A DNA stretch of 64,000 nucleotides from Kitasatospora sp. NBC_01266 (GCF_036242395.1 NZ_CP108459.1:62001-126000); one strand, 5' to 3'. Shown: positions 34,101 to 49,600, numbered from the stretch's first letter. A program made the numbers and translations. The notes: generated by a model from the letters alone, not told the origin.

Positions 34101-37100
34101 GCCCGACCACGGCGGCATCGCCCTGCAGGTCACCGTCGGCTCCGCCGACGACCTCGGCCGCCGCCCGGTGCGCATCCACTCCCGCGCCCAGGACGCGCTG
34201 CCCGACACCCCCTGGCAGCTGCACGCCGAAGGCCTGCTCAGCAGCGAGCCCGTCACCCCCGCCACCGACCTGACCAGCTGGCCCCCCACCGGCGCCACCG
34301 AGCTCCCGGTCGAGGACGCGTACGAGGCGCTGCACGGACGCGGCTACGCCTACGGTCCGGTCTTCCAGGGGCTGAAGGCCGCCTGGCGCCAGGGCGACAC
34401 CGTCTTCGCCGAGGTCGAGCTGCCCGAGCAGGCCCACGAGGACGCCGACCGCTTCGGCATCCACCCCGCCCTGCTCGACGCCGCCCTGCACGGCTCGCTG
34501 CTGGAGGACGGCGCGGCCGAGCAGGCCGGGAACGGCGAGCGCGGGGTCCTGCTCCCGTTCGCCTGGAAGGGCATCCGGGTCCACGCGGTCGGTGCGACGC
34601 AGCTGCGGGTGCGGATCGCGCCGCTGGGCGCCGACGGCATCGTGATCGACGGCGCGGACGGCGCGGGCAACCCGGTGTTCTCCGTCGAGTCCCTGCTCTC
34701 GCGGCCCGCCGCGGTGCCGGCCGCCGCCGAGCCGTCCGGCGGGGCGCTGTTCGCCGTCGAGCTGCGCGCGCTGCCGGTGGCGTCGGCTCCCGCCGCCGTC
34801 TCCTTCCGCCGGTGGGCGGAGTACGACCGTGCCGAGCCGGTGCCCGAGGTGCTGGTGCTCGACTCGGCCGCGCCGGACACCGCGGCGGACGAGTCCACCG
34901 CCGCGCTGGTCCACCGGGTGCTGACCAAGGCGCTGACGGACCTCCAGGAGTGGCTCGCGGACGAGCGGTTCGCCGACTCCCGCCTGGTCGTCCTGACCCG
35001 TGGCGCCGTCGCCGTCGCCGGCGAGGAGGTCGCCGACCTGCCCGGTGCGGCGCTGCGCGGCCTGATGCGTGCCGCGCAGGCCGAGAACCCCGGCCGGATC
35101 GTGCTGCTGGACCTGGCAGGCCAGGCCGCCGCCGACCTCACCGCCGACACCCTCGCCGCCGTGCTCGCCGCCGACGAGCCCGAGGTCGTGCTGCGCGACG
35201 GGGTGCTCTCGGCGCCCCGGCTGACCCGCGCCGCCGCCGGGACGACGGTGGCGGAAGAAACGATTCGCTTCGACGGCTCCGGCTCCGTCCTGGTCTCCGG
35301 TGCCACCGGCACGCTGGGCCGCCTGGTGACCCGGCACCTGGTCACCGAGCACGGCGCCGGTCGCCTGCTGCTGGTCAGCCGGCGCGGTGCCGAGGCCCCG
35401 GGCGCCGGTGAACTGGCCGACGAGCTGGCCGCGTTGGGCGCCGAGGTGATCTTCGCCGGCTGCGACCTGGCGGATCCGGCGGCCACCCGCGAGCTGCTCG
35501 CCGCCCACGACGTCTCGGCGGTCGTCCACCTGGCCGGAGTGCTCGGCGACACCACCATCGGCTCGCTCACCCCCGCGCTGCTCGACCAGGCCCTGCGCCC
35601 GAAGGTCGACGCGGCCTGGAACCTGCACACGCTGACCCGGGACGCGCGGCTGAGCGCGTTCGTCCTCTTCTCCTCGGTCGCCGGTGTGCTCGGCAACCCC
35701 GGTCAGGGCAACTACGCGGCGGGCAACGCCTTCCTGGACGCCCTCGCCGCGCACCGCCGCGCGCTCGGCCTGCCGGGCCAGTCCCTGGCCTGGGGCCTGT
35801 GGGCCACCGAGAACGCCGACGGCACGGTCAGCGGCGACGGCATGGCCGACGAGCTGCACCAGGCCGACCTGCTGCGGATGCGCCGCTCCGGGATCGCCGC
35901 GCTGCCCGCCGACCAGGGCCTGGCCCTGTTCGACGCCGCCCTGGGCTCGGCCGCCGCACTGCTGCTGCCGCTCGCCCTCGACCTGGCCACCCTGCGCGCC
36001 GCCGACGACCTGCCCGCCCAGTTCCGCGAGCTGGTCCGGCGCCGGGCGCGCGCGGCGGGCCGTCCGGGAGCCGCCCGCACGGCCGGCGCCGGCGACCGGC
36101 TCGCGGCGCTGCCGGCCAAGGAGCGCCGCCGCGCCCTGCTGGAGCTGGTCCGCGGCCAGGTGGCGTCCATCCTGGGCCACGGTTCGACGGCCGAGGTCGG
36201 TCCGGACCGGGCCTTCAACGAGCTCGGCTTCGACTCGCTGACCGCGCTGGAGCTGCGCAACCAGCTCACCGCCGCGACCGGCCTGCGGCTGACGCCCACC
36301 CTGGTCTTCGACCACCCGAGCGCCGGCGCCGTCGCCGACCACCTCGACACGCTGCTGGCCGGCGCCACCGCCGCCCCGGTCGGCGCGGCCCTGGCCCCGG
36401 CGGTCGCCGCGGACCAGGACGACCCGATCGCGATCGTCGGCATGGCCTGCCGCTACCCCGGCGGGGTCCGCTCGCCCGAGGAGCTGTGGCGCCTGGTCAC
36501 CGAGGGCACCGACGCCATCTCGGAGTTCCCGACCGACCGCGGCTGGGACCTCGAGGGTCTGTACGACCCGGAGCCGGGCACCCCCGGCAAGGTCTACGTG
36601 CGCCACGGCGGCTTCCTGCACGACGCCGACACCTTCGACCCGGCCTTCTTCGGCATGAGCCCGAACGACGCGCTGACCACCGACCCGCAGCACCGGCTGC
36701 TGCTGGAGGTCGCCTGGGAGGCGCTGGAGCGCGCCGCGATCGACCCGGCCGGGCTGCGGGCCACCCCCACCGGGGTGTTCGCCGGGATCATGTACCACGA
36801 CTACACGGGCAACAGCGCGGCCGGTTCGCTCGGCTCGGGCCGGGTGTCCTACACCTTCGGCCTCGAGGGCCCCTCGGTGACGGTCGACACGGCCTGCTCC
36901 TCCTCGCTGGTCGCCCTGCACCTGGCCGCGCAGGCGCTGCGGTCGGGGGAGTGCCCGCTGGCCCTGGTCGGCGGCGTGACGGTGATGGCCTCCACCGAGA
37001 CCTTCGTGGAGTTCTCGCGCCAGCGCGGCCTGGCCAAGGACGGCCGCTGCAAGTCGTTCTCCGCCGCCGCCGACGGCGCCGCCTGGGCCGAGGGCGTCGG

Positions 37101-40100
37101 TGTCCTCGTGGTCGAGCGGCTCTCCGAGGCGCGCCGCAACGGCCACCAGGTGCTGGCCGTCATCCGGGGCACCGCCGTCAACCAGGACGGCGCGAGCAAC
37201 GGACTGATGGCGCCCAACGGCCCCTCGCAGGAGCGCGTGATCCGGCAGGCCCTGGCCAACGCGGGCCTGACCGTCGCCGACGTCGACGCGGTCGAGGCGC
37301 ACGGCACCGGCACCGCGCTCGGCGACCCGATCGAGGCGCAGGCGCTGCTGGCGACCTACGGCCAGGACCGGGGCGAGGCCGAACCGCTGTGGCTCGGCTC
37401 GATCAAGTCCAACATCGGCCACACCCAGGCCGCCGCCGGCGTGGCCGGCGTGATCAAGATGGTGCAGGCGATGCGCGAGGGCGTGCTGCCCAGGTCGCTG
37501 CACCTCGACGAGCCCTCGCCCAAGGTGGACTGGGCATCCGGCAGCGTCCGGCTGCTCGACCGGAGCCAGGCCTGGCCCGAGACCGGCCGTCCGCGCCGCG
37601 CCGGCGTCTCGTCCTTCGGCATCAGCGGGACCAACGCCCACGTCATCCTGGAAGCCGTCGAAGCCGTCGAGGCCACTGACGCCGTCGACGCCCCCGAGCC
37701 CGCCGCCCGCCCGGTCCCGTGGATCCTCAACGCCCGCGACACCGACGGACTGCGCCGCCAGGCCCGCGAGCTGCTCGGGCACCTGGACACCGTGCCCGAC
37801 GCCGCCCCGCGCGACGTGGCGTACTCGCTGGCCACCGCCCGCACCCCGATGGAGTACCGGGCCGCGCTCACCGTCACCGACCCCGAGCAGGCCCGCCGCG
37901 ACCTGGCCGCGCTGGCCGCCGGGACACCCGGCGCCGGCTCGGTCGCCCGGGCCGACACCGGCGGCCTGACCGCCTTCCTCTTCTCCGGCCAGGGCGCCCA
38001 GCGCCCCGGCATGGGCCGCGAGCTGCACGCCGCGTTCCCGGTCTTCGCCGAGGCCTTCGACGCCGCCGTCGCGGAGCTGGACCGGCACCTGGACCGGCCG
38101 CTGCGCGAGGTCGTCTGGGGCGAGGACGCCGAGCTGCTCAGCCGCACCGCCTACACCCAGACCGGACTGTTCGCCTTCGAGACGGCGCTGTTCCGGCTGC
38201 TGGAGTCGTGGGGCGTGCGGCCGGACTTCCTGGCCGGCCACTCGGTCGGCGAGATCACCGCCGCCCACGTCAGCGGCGCGCTGTCGCTGGCCGACGCGGC
38301 CCGGCTGGTGGCCGCGCGCGGCCGGCTGATGCAGGCGCTGCCGGCCGGTGGCGCGATGACCGCCGTCGAGGCCACCGAAGAAGAGGTGCTGCCGCTGCTG
38401 ACCGGGCAGGTGAGCATCGGCGCGCTCAACGGGCCGCGCTCGGTGGTCGTCTCCGGCGCCGAGGACGCGGTGCGGCAGCTCGCCGACCACTTCACCGCCC
38501 AGGGGCGCAAGGTCTCCCGGCTGCGCGTCTCGCACGCCTTCCACTCCCCGCTGATGGAGCCGATGCTCGCCGAGTTCGGCGAGTTCGCCGCGGCCCTGAC
38601 CGTCGGCGCCCCGCACACCCCGGTCGTCTCCAACGTGACCGGCCGGGTGATGACCGCCGAGGAGATCGCCGACCCGCAGTACTGGGTGCGCCACGTGCGG
38701 CAGGCCGTCCGGTTCGCCGACGGCGTGCGCGCCCTCGGCGAGGCCGGGGTCACCGCCTACCTCGAGGTGGGCCCCGACGCGGTGCTGGCGGGCCTGGGCC
38801 CGGCCTGTGTCGCCGACGGCCAGGCAGCCGGCCCGGACCCGGTGTTCGTGGCGCTCGCCCGCCGCGAGCGCGACGAGGAGCAGACCCTGGTGGCCGGCCT
38901 GGCCCGCGCCCACACGGCCGGTGTCCCGGTCGACTGGGCGGCGTTCTTCGCCGGGCGCCACGCCCGCCGGATCGACCTGCCCACCTACGCCTTCCGGCGC
39001 GAACACTTCTGGGCGCTGCCCGAGCAGACCGGCGGCGACGCCGGCACGCTCGGCCTGGACGCGCTCGACCACCCGCTGCTCGGCGCGGTGCTGCCCGCCC
39101 TCGGCCAGGGCGGCGCGACCCTGACCGGCCGGCTGACCCGCACCGCCCAGCCCTGGCTGGCCGACCACGACCTGCTGGGCACCGTCGTCCTGCCGGCCGC
39201 CGGCCTCGTGGAGCTGGCCCTGCGGGCCGGCGCCGAGTTCGGCTGCGACCGGCTGGCCGAGCTCGCCGTCGAGGCCCCGCTGGTGCTGCCCGAGCAGGGC
39301 GGCGTCCCGCTGCAGGTGGTCGTCGGCGCCCCGGGCGAGGACGGCAGCCGCCCGGTGAGCGTCTACACCCGGGTCCCGGACAGCGCGGACGAGGACGCCT
39401 GGGTCCGGCACGCCCAGGGCGTCCTGGACCACGCCGGTGCGGCCCCGCTGCCCGACCTGGCCGCCTGGCCGCCGGCCGGCGCGGAGCCCGTCACCGTCAC
39501 CGACGCCTACGAACGGCTGCTCGCCCGGGGCCACGGCTACGGGCCGGTCTTCCAGGGCCTGCGGGCGGCCTGGCGGCGCGGCGGCGACCTGTTCGCCGAG
39601 ATCGCGCTGCCCGAGGAGCAGCAGGCCGCGGCCGCCCGCTTCGTGCTGCACCCCGCGCTGCTCGACGCCGCCCTGCACCTGGAGATCCTGGGCGACGAGA
39701 CGGCCGCCGGCCCGCTGACCGCGTCGGCGTGGTCCGAGGTCCGGGCCCACCGGCCGGGCGCCACCGCCCTGCGGGTGCGGATCACCAGGGACGAGCAGGG
39801 CCTGGCGGTGCTGCACGCGGCCGACCAGGACGGCGCCCCGGTGCTGTCGGCGGGCGCGGTGCGGCACCGGGCGGTCTCGGCCGCCGAGCTGCGCACCGGC
39901 GAGCCGGCCGGCGCCCTGTACCGACTCAGCTGGTCCTCGACCGAGGGCGGCATCCCCGTACCGCAGGACGCCTTCGAGGTGTTCGACTGCCCGGTGCCGG
40001 ACGAGGCCGACAGCGCGGTCGCCGCCGACGCGGTGGCGCGGGCGGTGCTGGCCCGGCTGGCCGAGCACCTGGGCGCCGGGCAGGAGCGGCGCGCACCGCT

Positions 40101-41652
40101 GGCCGTCGTCACCCACGGCGCCGCCGCGGTCCGCCCCGACCAGAGCCCCGACCTCGCCCAGGCCGCCGTCTGGGGTCTGGTGCGGGCCGCGCAGAGCGAG
40201 AACCCGGGCCGCTTCGTGCTGGTGGACCTCGACGGCGCCGAAGCCTCCCGCGCCGCCCTGCCCGCCGCGCTCGGCACCGGCCTGACCGAGCTGGCGATCC
40301 GGGGCGGCAGCGTCCTGGCACCCCGCCTGGTCCGGGCCACCGCGCCGGACGCGGAGCGCTCCGCCCTGCCGGGCGGCACCGTGCTGGTCACCGGCGGCAG
40401 CACCCCGACCGGCGCCGCGGTGGCCCGCCACCTGGTCGCCGAGTACGGCGCCGACCACCTGCTGCTCACCCGCACCGCAGGGGGCGAACTCCCGGCCGAT
40501 CTGGCCGAGTCGGCCAACGTCACCATCGCCGACTGCGACCCGGCCGACCGCACGGCCCTGGCGGCCCTGCTGGCGGCCATCCCCGCCGAGCACCCGCTGG
40601 TCGCGATCGTGCACACCAACGCGGCGGCGGTCGGCGGCCGGCTGACGGCCACCACCCCCGAGGCGCTGGCGGCGGGCCTGCGCCCCGGCGCGCAGGCGGC
40701 CTGGAACCTGCACGAGCTCACCCGCGACCGGGAGTTGGCCGCCTTCGTGCTGCTGACCTCGACCGCGGGCCTGATGCACGGCGCGGGCCTGGCCGCCCTG
40801 GCCGCCGGCGCCACCTTCCAGAGCGCCCTCGCCCGGCACCGCCACACCCTGGGCCTGGCCGCCACCGCGGTCGGCCACGGCCCGTGGCAGGCCGGTCCGG
40901 AGACCGAGGAGCAGCGGCAGTTGCTGGCCTCGCTGGGCCTGCCCGCCCTGGACGCCGAGCGCGGCCTGGCCCTGCTCGACGAGGCGCTGCGCACCGGTGA
41001 GCCGGAGCTGGCCGCCTTCGACCTGGACCGGGCCGCACTGCGCTCGCCGTCCGCCGGGCGGCTGCCCGCGGTGCTGTCCGGACTCGTCCGGGTCCCGGAC
41101 CGGCAGGCCGAGCGCGGCGGCGCCGACGAGGCGCAGCGACTGCGCCAGCGGCTCGCGGGGCTGGACCAGAACGACCGGCTGCGGGTGCTGGTGGAGGTGG
41201 TCCGCACGCACGTCGCCGGACTGCTCGGCCACGCCTCCGCCGACGCCGTCCCCGCCGACCAGGCCTACCAGGGGCTCGGCTTCGACTCCCTGGCCTCCGA
41301 CGAACTGCGCAGCCGGCTCGGCGCGGCCACCGGGCTCGCCCTGCCGGCCAGCCTGGCCTTCGACTTCCCGACCTCGCGCGCCGTGGCCGGCTACCTGGAC
41401 TCCCTGCTGGAGCCGGCGGCCGACGACGCCACGCAGGTGCTGACCACCGCCCTGGACCAGCTGGACGAGGCCCTGACGGCCGTCGATCCCGGCACGGCGG
41501 AGACGGCTGCCGTCACCGCCCGGCTCGAAGCGGTGCTGCGCCGCTGGCAGGACCTCCAGAGCACCCGACAAGCCGCCCCGGAGCAGGACTTCGAAGGGGC
41601 TTCCGATGACGAACTGTTCGCGGCACTGGACCGGGAACTGGGGCTGACCTGA
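31138..41652 (+). CDS. PKS-C: two-module polyketide synthase (modules 5 and 6), second KR dead
   Basis: The 3504-residue protein begins with the docking coiled coil EERLLEYLRRATADL. Module 5: KS from 35 (Cys198, His373 in SNLAH), AT Ser645 with HAFH at 742 (malonyl), DH His948 and Asp1114/His1118, KR Tyr1526 with LGD, Pro and Asn markers of B-type, ACP Ser1700. Module 6: KS from 1762 (Cys1920), AT Ser2369 (HAFH), DH His2677 and Asp2843/His2847, then a KR-like region lacking Lys (Gly3184), Tyr (Leu3221) and Asn (Ala3225), with GGSTPTG for the NADPH loop, and ACP Ser3384. Module 6 should leave a beta-keto group. GTG 31138 is chosen because GGAGG lies ten bases upstream; GTG 31129 would be too close. 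The tail ends in DELFAALDRELG. Confidence 0.95.
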   Translation: MSNEERLLEYLRRATADLRDARARLAVAEQQISGEPIAVVGMACRYPGGVDSPEGLWELLEQERDGVSAFPTDRGWDTEGLYDPEPGKPGRTITREGGFLYDAGDFDAALFGISPREALGLDPQQRLLLETSWEAIERAGIDPHSLRESKTGVFGGVMYHDYAQGTEASASTGGSLVTGRVAFSLGLEGPAVTIDTACSSSLVAVHLAAQSLRSGESTLALAGGVTVMTEPDMFLYFSHQRGMAADGRCKSFAAAADGTGCSEGVGVVVLERLSDARRNGHPVLALVRGSAVNQDGASSSMTAPNGPSQQRVIRAALDSAGLTIADVDAVEAHGTGTRLGDPIEAQAVLATYGRRGADAKPLYLGSLKSNLAHTQAAAGVGGIIKMVLALRHGLLPKTLHLDEPTPHVDWEAGNVELLREAVPWPAGEQPRRAGVSSFGLSGTNAHVILEEAPVEEAAEAAEHVELPVLPVVVTGRTPKALADQAARLGAQVAEQQDVSLTDLAYSTATSRTPLEHRAVVVAGGREELLAGLSALVEGVGSPGVVTGSVREGKSAFVFTGQGAQRLGMGRELHAAFPVFATALDEAVAALDEHLDRPLKDVMWGEDAELLAGTAFTQPALFAVETALFRLVESWGVRPDFLAGHSIGELTAAHASGAITLADAARLVAARGRLMQALPAGGAMAALQATEAEVLPHLSDTVGIAAINSPSSVVVSGVEADVEAIVAEFTAQGRKTTKLRVSHAFHSPLMDPVLVEFRAVAESIGYQQPGIPVVSGVHGTIAEDWGTPEYWTRHLREAVRFADTVTFLHERGVETFLELGPDAVLTALAAQSVGEAEGTTFIPTVRRGRPEAQTLLAALGRLFTAGTRIDWTAFYTGTGARRVDLPTYAFQRERYWMLGQLAKDGDAAGLGLGRADHPLLGAVLSAPDGDGFTFTGRLALDTHSWLADHDVLGTVLLPGTGFVELALHAGEHTGSPTLEELILQAPLVLPDHGGIALQVTVGSADDLGRRPVRIHSRAQDALPDTPWQLHAEGLLSSEPVTPATDLTSWPPTGATELPVEDAYEALHGRGYAYGPVFQGLKAAWRQGDTVFAEVELPEQAHEDADRFGIHPALLDAALHGSLLEDGAAEQAGNGERGVLLPFAWKGIRVHAVGATQLRVRIAPLGADGIVIDGADGAGNPVFSVESLLSRPAAVPAAAEPSGGALFAVELRALPVASAPAAVSFRRWAEYDRAEPVPEVLVLDSAAPDTAADESTAALVHRVLTKALTDLQEWLADERFADSRLVVLTRGAVAVAGEEVADLPGAALRGLMRAAQAENPGRIVLLDLAGQAAADLTADTLAAVLAADEPEVVLRDGVLSAPRLTRAAAGTTVAEETIRFDGSGSVLVSGATGTLGRLVTRHLVTEHGAGRLLLVSRRGAEAPGAGELADELAALGAEVIFAGCDLADPAATRELLAAHDVSAVVHLAGVLGDTTIGSLTPALLDQALRPKVDAAWNLHTLTRDARLSAFVLFSSVAGVLGNPGQGNYAAGNAFLDALAAHRRALGLPGQSLAWGLWATENADGTVSGDGMADELHQADLLRMRRSGIAALPADQGLALFDAALGSAAALLLPLALDLATLRAADDLPAQFRELVRRRARAAGRPGAARTAGAGDRLAALPAKERRRALLELVRGQVASILGHGSTAEVGPDRAFNELGFDSLTALELRNQLTAATGLRLTPTLVFDHPSAGAVADHLDTLLAGATAAPVGAALAPAVAADQDDPIAIVGMACRYPGGVRSPEELWRLVTEGTDAISEFPTDRGWDLEGLYDPEPGTPGKVYVRHGGFLHDADTFDPAFFGMSPNDALTTDPQHRLLLEVAWEALERAAIDPAGLRATPTGVFAGIMYHDYTGNSAAGSLGSGRVSYTFGLEGPSVTVDTACSSSLVALHLAAQALRSGECPLALVGGVTVMASTETFVEFSRQRGLAKDGRCKSFSAAADGAAWAEGVGVLVVERLSEARRNGHQVLAVIRGTAVNQDGASNGLMAPNGPSQERVIRQALANAGLTVADVDAVEAHGTGTALGDPIEAQALLATYGQDRGEAEPLWLGSIKSNIGHTQAAAGVAGVIKMVQAMREGVLPRSLHLDEPSPKVDWASGSVRLLDRSQAWPETGRPRRAGVSSFGISGTNAHVILEAVEAVEATDAVDAPEPAARPVPWILNARDTDGLRRQARELLGHLDTVPDAAPRDVAYSLATARTPMEYRAALTVTDPEQARRDLAALAAGTPGAGSVARADTGGLTAFLFSGQGAQRPGMGRELHAAFPVFAEAFDAAVAELDRHLDRPLREVVWGEDAELLSRTAYTQTGLFAFETALFRLLESWGVRPDFLAGHSVGEITAAHVSGALSLADAARLVAARGRLMQALPAGGAMTAVEATEEEVLPLLTGQVSIGALNGPRSVVVSGAEDAVRQLADHFTAQGRKVSRLRVSHAFHSPLMEPMLAEFGEFAAALTVGAPHTPVVSNVTGRVMTAEEIADPQYWVRHVRQAVRFADGVRALGEAGVTAYLEVGPDAVLAGLGPACVADGQAAGPDPVFVALARRERDEEQTLVAGLARAHTAGVPVDWAAFFAGRHARRIDLPTYAFRREHFWALPEQTGGDAGTLGLDALDHPLLGAVLPALGQGGATLTGRLTRTAQPWLADHDLLGTVVLPAAGLVELALRAGAEFGCDRLAELAVEAPLVLPEQGGVPLQVVVGAPGEDGSRPVSVYTRVPDSADEDAWVRHAQGVLDHAGAAPLPDLAAWPPAGAEPVTVTDAYERLLARGHGYGPVFQGLRAAWRRGGDLFAEIALPEEQQAAAARFVLHPALLDAALHLEILGDETAAGPLTASAWSEVRAHRPGATALRVRITRDEQGLAVLHAADQDGAPVLSAGAVRHRAVSAAELRTGEPAGALYRLSWSSTEGGIPVPQDAFEVFDCPVPDEADSAVAADAVARAVLARLAEHLGAGQERRAPLAVVTHGAAAVRPDQSPDLAQAAVWGLVRAAQSENPGRFVLVDLDGAEASRAALPAALGTGLTELAIRGGSVLAPRLVRATAPDAERSALPGGTVLVTGGSTPTGAAVARHLVAEYGADHLLLTRTAGGELPADLAESANVTIADCDPADRTALAALLAAIPAEHPLVAIVHTNAAAVGGRLTATTPEALAAGLRPGAQAAWNLHELTRDRELAAFVLLTSTAGLMHGAGLAALAAGATFQSALARHRHTLGLAATAVGHGPWQAGPETEEQRQLLASLGLPALDAERGLALLDEALRTGEPELAAFDLDRAALRSPSAGRLPAVLSGLVRVPDRQAERGGADEAQRLRQRLAGLDQNDRLRVLVEVVRTHVAGLLGHASADAVPADQAYQGLGFDSLASDELRSRLGAATGLALPASLAFDFPTSRAVAGYLDSLLEPAADDATQVLTTALDQLDEALTAVDPGTAETAAVTARLEAVLRRWQDLQSTRQAAPEQDFEGASDDELFAALDRELGLT
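40366..41013 (+). other. Inactive ketoreductase region of module 6
   Basis: Aligned to the module 5 KR, the catalytic Lys position is Gly3184 (RPGAQAAW), the Tyr position is Leu3221 and the Asn position is Ala3225; only Ser3208 (LTSTAG) remains. The nucleotide-binding loop is GGSTPTG rather than GGTGxxG. The frame is intact, so this is loss of activity, not a pseudogene. Confidence 0.9.
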
Positions 41653-41713
41653 GCTGACCGCCCAGCCCCCGACCGGTACGAACCACCGCCTGCTGCAGAT
41701 TGGTTGACCTCAG

Positions 41714-46597
<4,884 letters not shown>

Positions 46598-46647
46598 CCG
46601 AGCACATCGCTGACACATTCACCAAAAAGGACTCGGTGGGATCCGAC

Positions 46648-49600
46648 ATGGCAAACGACGAGAAGATTCTCGACTACCTGAAGAAGGTCACGGCCGACCT
46701 GCACCAGACGCGTCAGCGGCTCCAGGACGTCGAGGCACAGGCCCGGGAACCGATCGCGATCGTGGCCATGAGCTGCCGCTACCCGGGCGGGATCAGCACG
46801 CCCGAGCAGCTGTGGGAGCTGGTGGCCGAGGGGCGGGACGCGGTGGCGGGCATGCCCACCGACCGCGGCTGGGACCTCGAGGCCCTGATGAACCCCGACC
46901 TGGACGCGGCCGGGGCCAGCTACGTCCACCAGGGCGGCTTCCTGGAGAACGCCGGCCTGTTCGACCCGGGCTTCTTCGGCCTCAGCCCGATGGAGGCCGA
47001 GGGCACCGACCCGCAGCAGCGGCTGGTGCTCGAGGTGTCCTGGGAGGCCTTCGAGCGGGCCGGCATCGACCCGCAGACCCTGCGCGGCGGCTCGGTCGGC
47101 GTCTACATGGGCTCCGGCATCCAGGACTACGGCGACTTCGACGAGGGCGTGCCGGAGGCCGTCGAGGCCTACATGGCCACCGCCCGCGCCGCCTCGGTGA
47201 TCTCCGGCCGGGTCTCCTACGTGCTCGGCCTGGAGGGCCCCTCCTTCACCGTCGACACCGCCTGCTCGTCCTCGCTGGTGGCCATCCACCTCGCCGCGCA
47301 GGCGCTGCGCCAGAGCGAGTGCACGCTGGCCCTGGCCGGCGGCGTGATGATCATGTCGACGCCCTCCCCGTTCGTCGCGTTCAGCCACCAGAAGGGCCTG
47401 TCGCCCGACGGCCGCTGCCGCGCGTTCTCCGACTCCGCCGACGGCACCGGCTGGGCCGAGGGCGTCGGCGTCATCCTGCTGGAGCGGCTCTCCGACGCCC
47501 GCCGCAACGGCCACCCCGTCCTCGCGGTGATCCAGGGCTCGGCGATCAACTCCGACGGCGCCTCCAACGGCCTGACCGCGCCCAGCGGCCCCGCGCAGCA
47601 GAAGGTGATCCGCCAGGCGCTGGCCAACGCCCAGATCCCCGGCTCGCACGTCGACCTGGTCGAGGCGCACGGCACCGGCACCACGCTCGGCGACCCGATC
47701 GAGGCCCAGGCCCTGCTCACCACCTACGGCCAGGACCACAGCGCCGAACGACCACTTCGGCTGGGCTCCTTCAAGTCCAACATCGGACACGCGCAGGGCG
47801 CGGCCGGCGTCGGCGGCGTGATCAAGACCGTGATGGCGCTGCGCCACGGCCTGATGCCGCGCACCCTGCACGTCACCGAGCCCTCCAGCCACGTCGACTG
47901 GAATGCCGGCCACGTCAAGCTGCTCACCGAGGCCGAGCCCTGGCCGCGCACCGAGGACCACCCGCGCACCGCGGGCGTCTCCGCGTTCGGGCTGAGCGGC
48001 ACCAACAGCCACGTCATCATCAGCGAGGCCCCCGAGGCCGAGCCCGCCGACGACACCGCCGAGCCCACCGCGGCCCCGCTCGCCTCGCCGGTGCTGCCCT
48101 ACCTGCTGTCCGCCCGCGGCACCCAGGCGCTGCGCGGCCAGGCGGCCAAGCTCGCCGCCTTCGTCCGGGACGACGCCGAGCTCGCCCTGCCCGACCTCGG
48201 CCACTCGCTGCTCACCCGCCGCGCCGCCTTCGACCACCGCGCCGTGGTGCTCGGCGGCGACCGCGACGCCCTGCTGGCCGGCCTCGACGCGCTCGCCGCC
48301 GGCGACAAGTCGCCGGCCGTGGTGCGCGGCACCGCCCTCGGCTCCTCCCGGATCGCCTTCGTCTTCCCCGGCCAGGGCTCCCAGTGGGTCGGCATGGCCG
48401 TCGAACTCATCGAGTCCGCCCCGGCCTTCGCCGACCGGATGCGCGAGTGCGCCCAGGCCCTGTCCGCGTTCGTCGACTGGGACCTCTTCGACGTCCTGTA
48501 CGAGCGCGACGGCGCCCCCACCTTCGCCGACGTCGACGTCGTCCAGCCGGTGCTGTGGGCCGTCATGGTCTCGCTGGCCGAGCTGTGGCGCTCCTTCGGC
48601 GTCCAGCCGGACGCCGTCGTCGGCCACTCGCAGGGCGAGATCGCCGCCGCCACCGCCGCCGGCGCCCTCACCCTGGAGGACGGCGCCCGCATCGTCGCCC
48701 TGCGCAGCAAGATCATCCGTTCCGGGCTGGCCGGCCTGGGCGGCATGATGTCGGTGCGGCTGCCCGCCACCGAGGCCGAGGCCCTGCTGCCCCGCTGGAG
48801 CGGCCGCCTGCAGCTCGCCGTCGTCAACAGCCCCACCTCGGTGGTCGTCTGCGGCGACGTCGACGCGCTCGACGAGCTGTACAACCAGCTCGAGGAGAGC
48901 GGCGTCCAAGCCCGCAAGATCCCGGTGGACTACGCCTCGCACTCGGTCTTCGTCGAGGAGATCCGCGACCGCGTCATCGCCGCCCTGGCCGACGTCGCCC
49001 CGCGCTCCACCCCGACCGCCTTCTACTCCACGGTCACCGGCACCCGCCTCGACACCGCCACCCTCGACGCCGACTACTGGTACCGCAACCTGCGCCAGAC
49101 CGTGCTCTTCGAGGAGACCACCCGCCGCCTGCTGGACGACGGCTTCACCGCCTTCGTCGAGGCCAGCCCGCACCCCGGGCTGCTGGTCGGCCTGGCCGAG
49201 ACCGTCTCCGCCGTCGGCGCCACCGCGGCCCCCATCGGCTCGCTGCGCCGCAACGAGGGCGGCCTGGACCGCTTCGTCGCCTCGCTCGCCGAGGCCCACA
49301 CGCACGGCCTGCCGGTCGACTGGACGCAGTTCTTCGGCACCGGCGGCACCCCCGTGGACCTGCCGACCTACGCCTTCCAGCGCGAGCAGTACTGGGCCCA
49401 GGCACCCGCCGCCCGCGGCGACGTCGCCGCCGCCGGCCTGGAGCCCGCCGACCACCCGCTGCTCGGCGCGATCGTCAGCTCGCCCGACGGCGAGGGCTTC
49501 ACCCTCACCGGCCGCCTCGCCACCGGCACCCACGGCTGGCTCGGCGACCACCGGGTCGGCGAGTCCGTCTTCTTCCCCGGCACCGGCTTCGTGGAACTGG

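Noticed and set aside
31168..41571. Open frame of 3467 codons opposite PKS-C
   Set aside because: Shadow of PKS-C; Arg/Gly/Gln-rich with no recognisable domain.
36421..41652. Possibility that module 6 is split or frameshifted
   Set aside because: The frame is continuous from KS to ACP; only KR residues are substituted.
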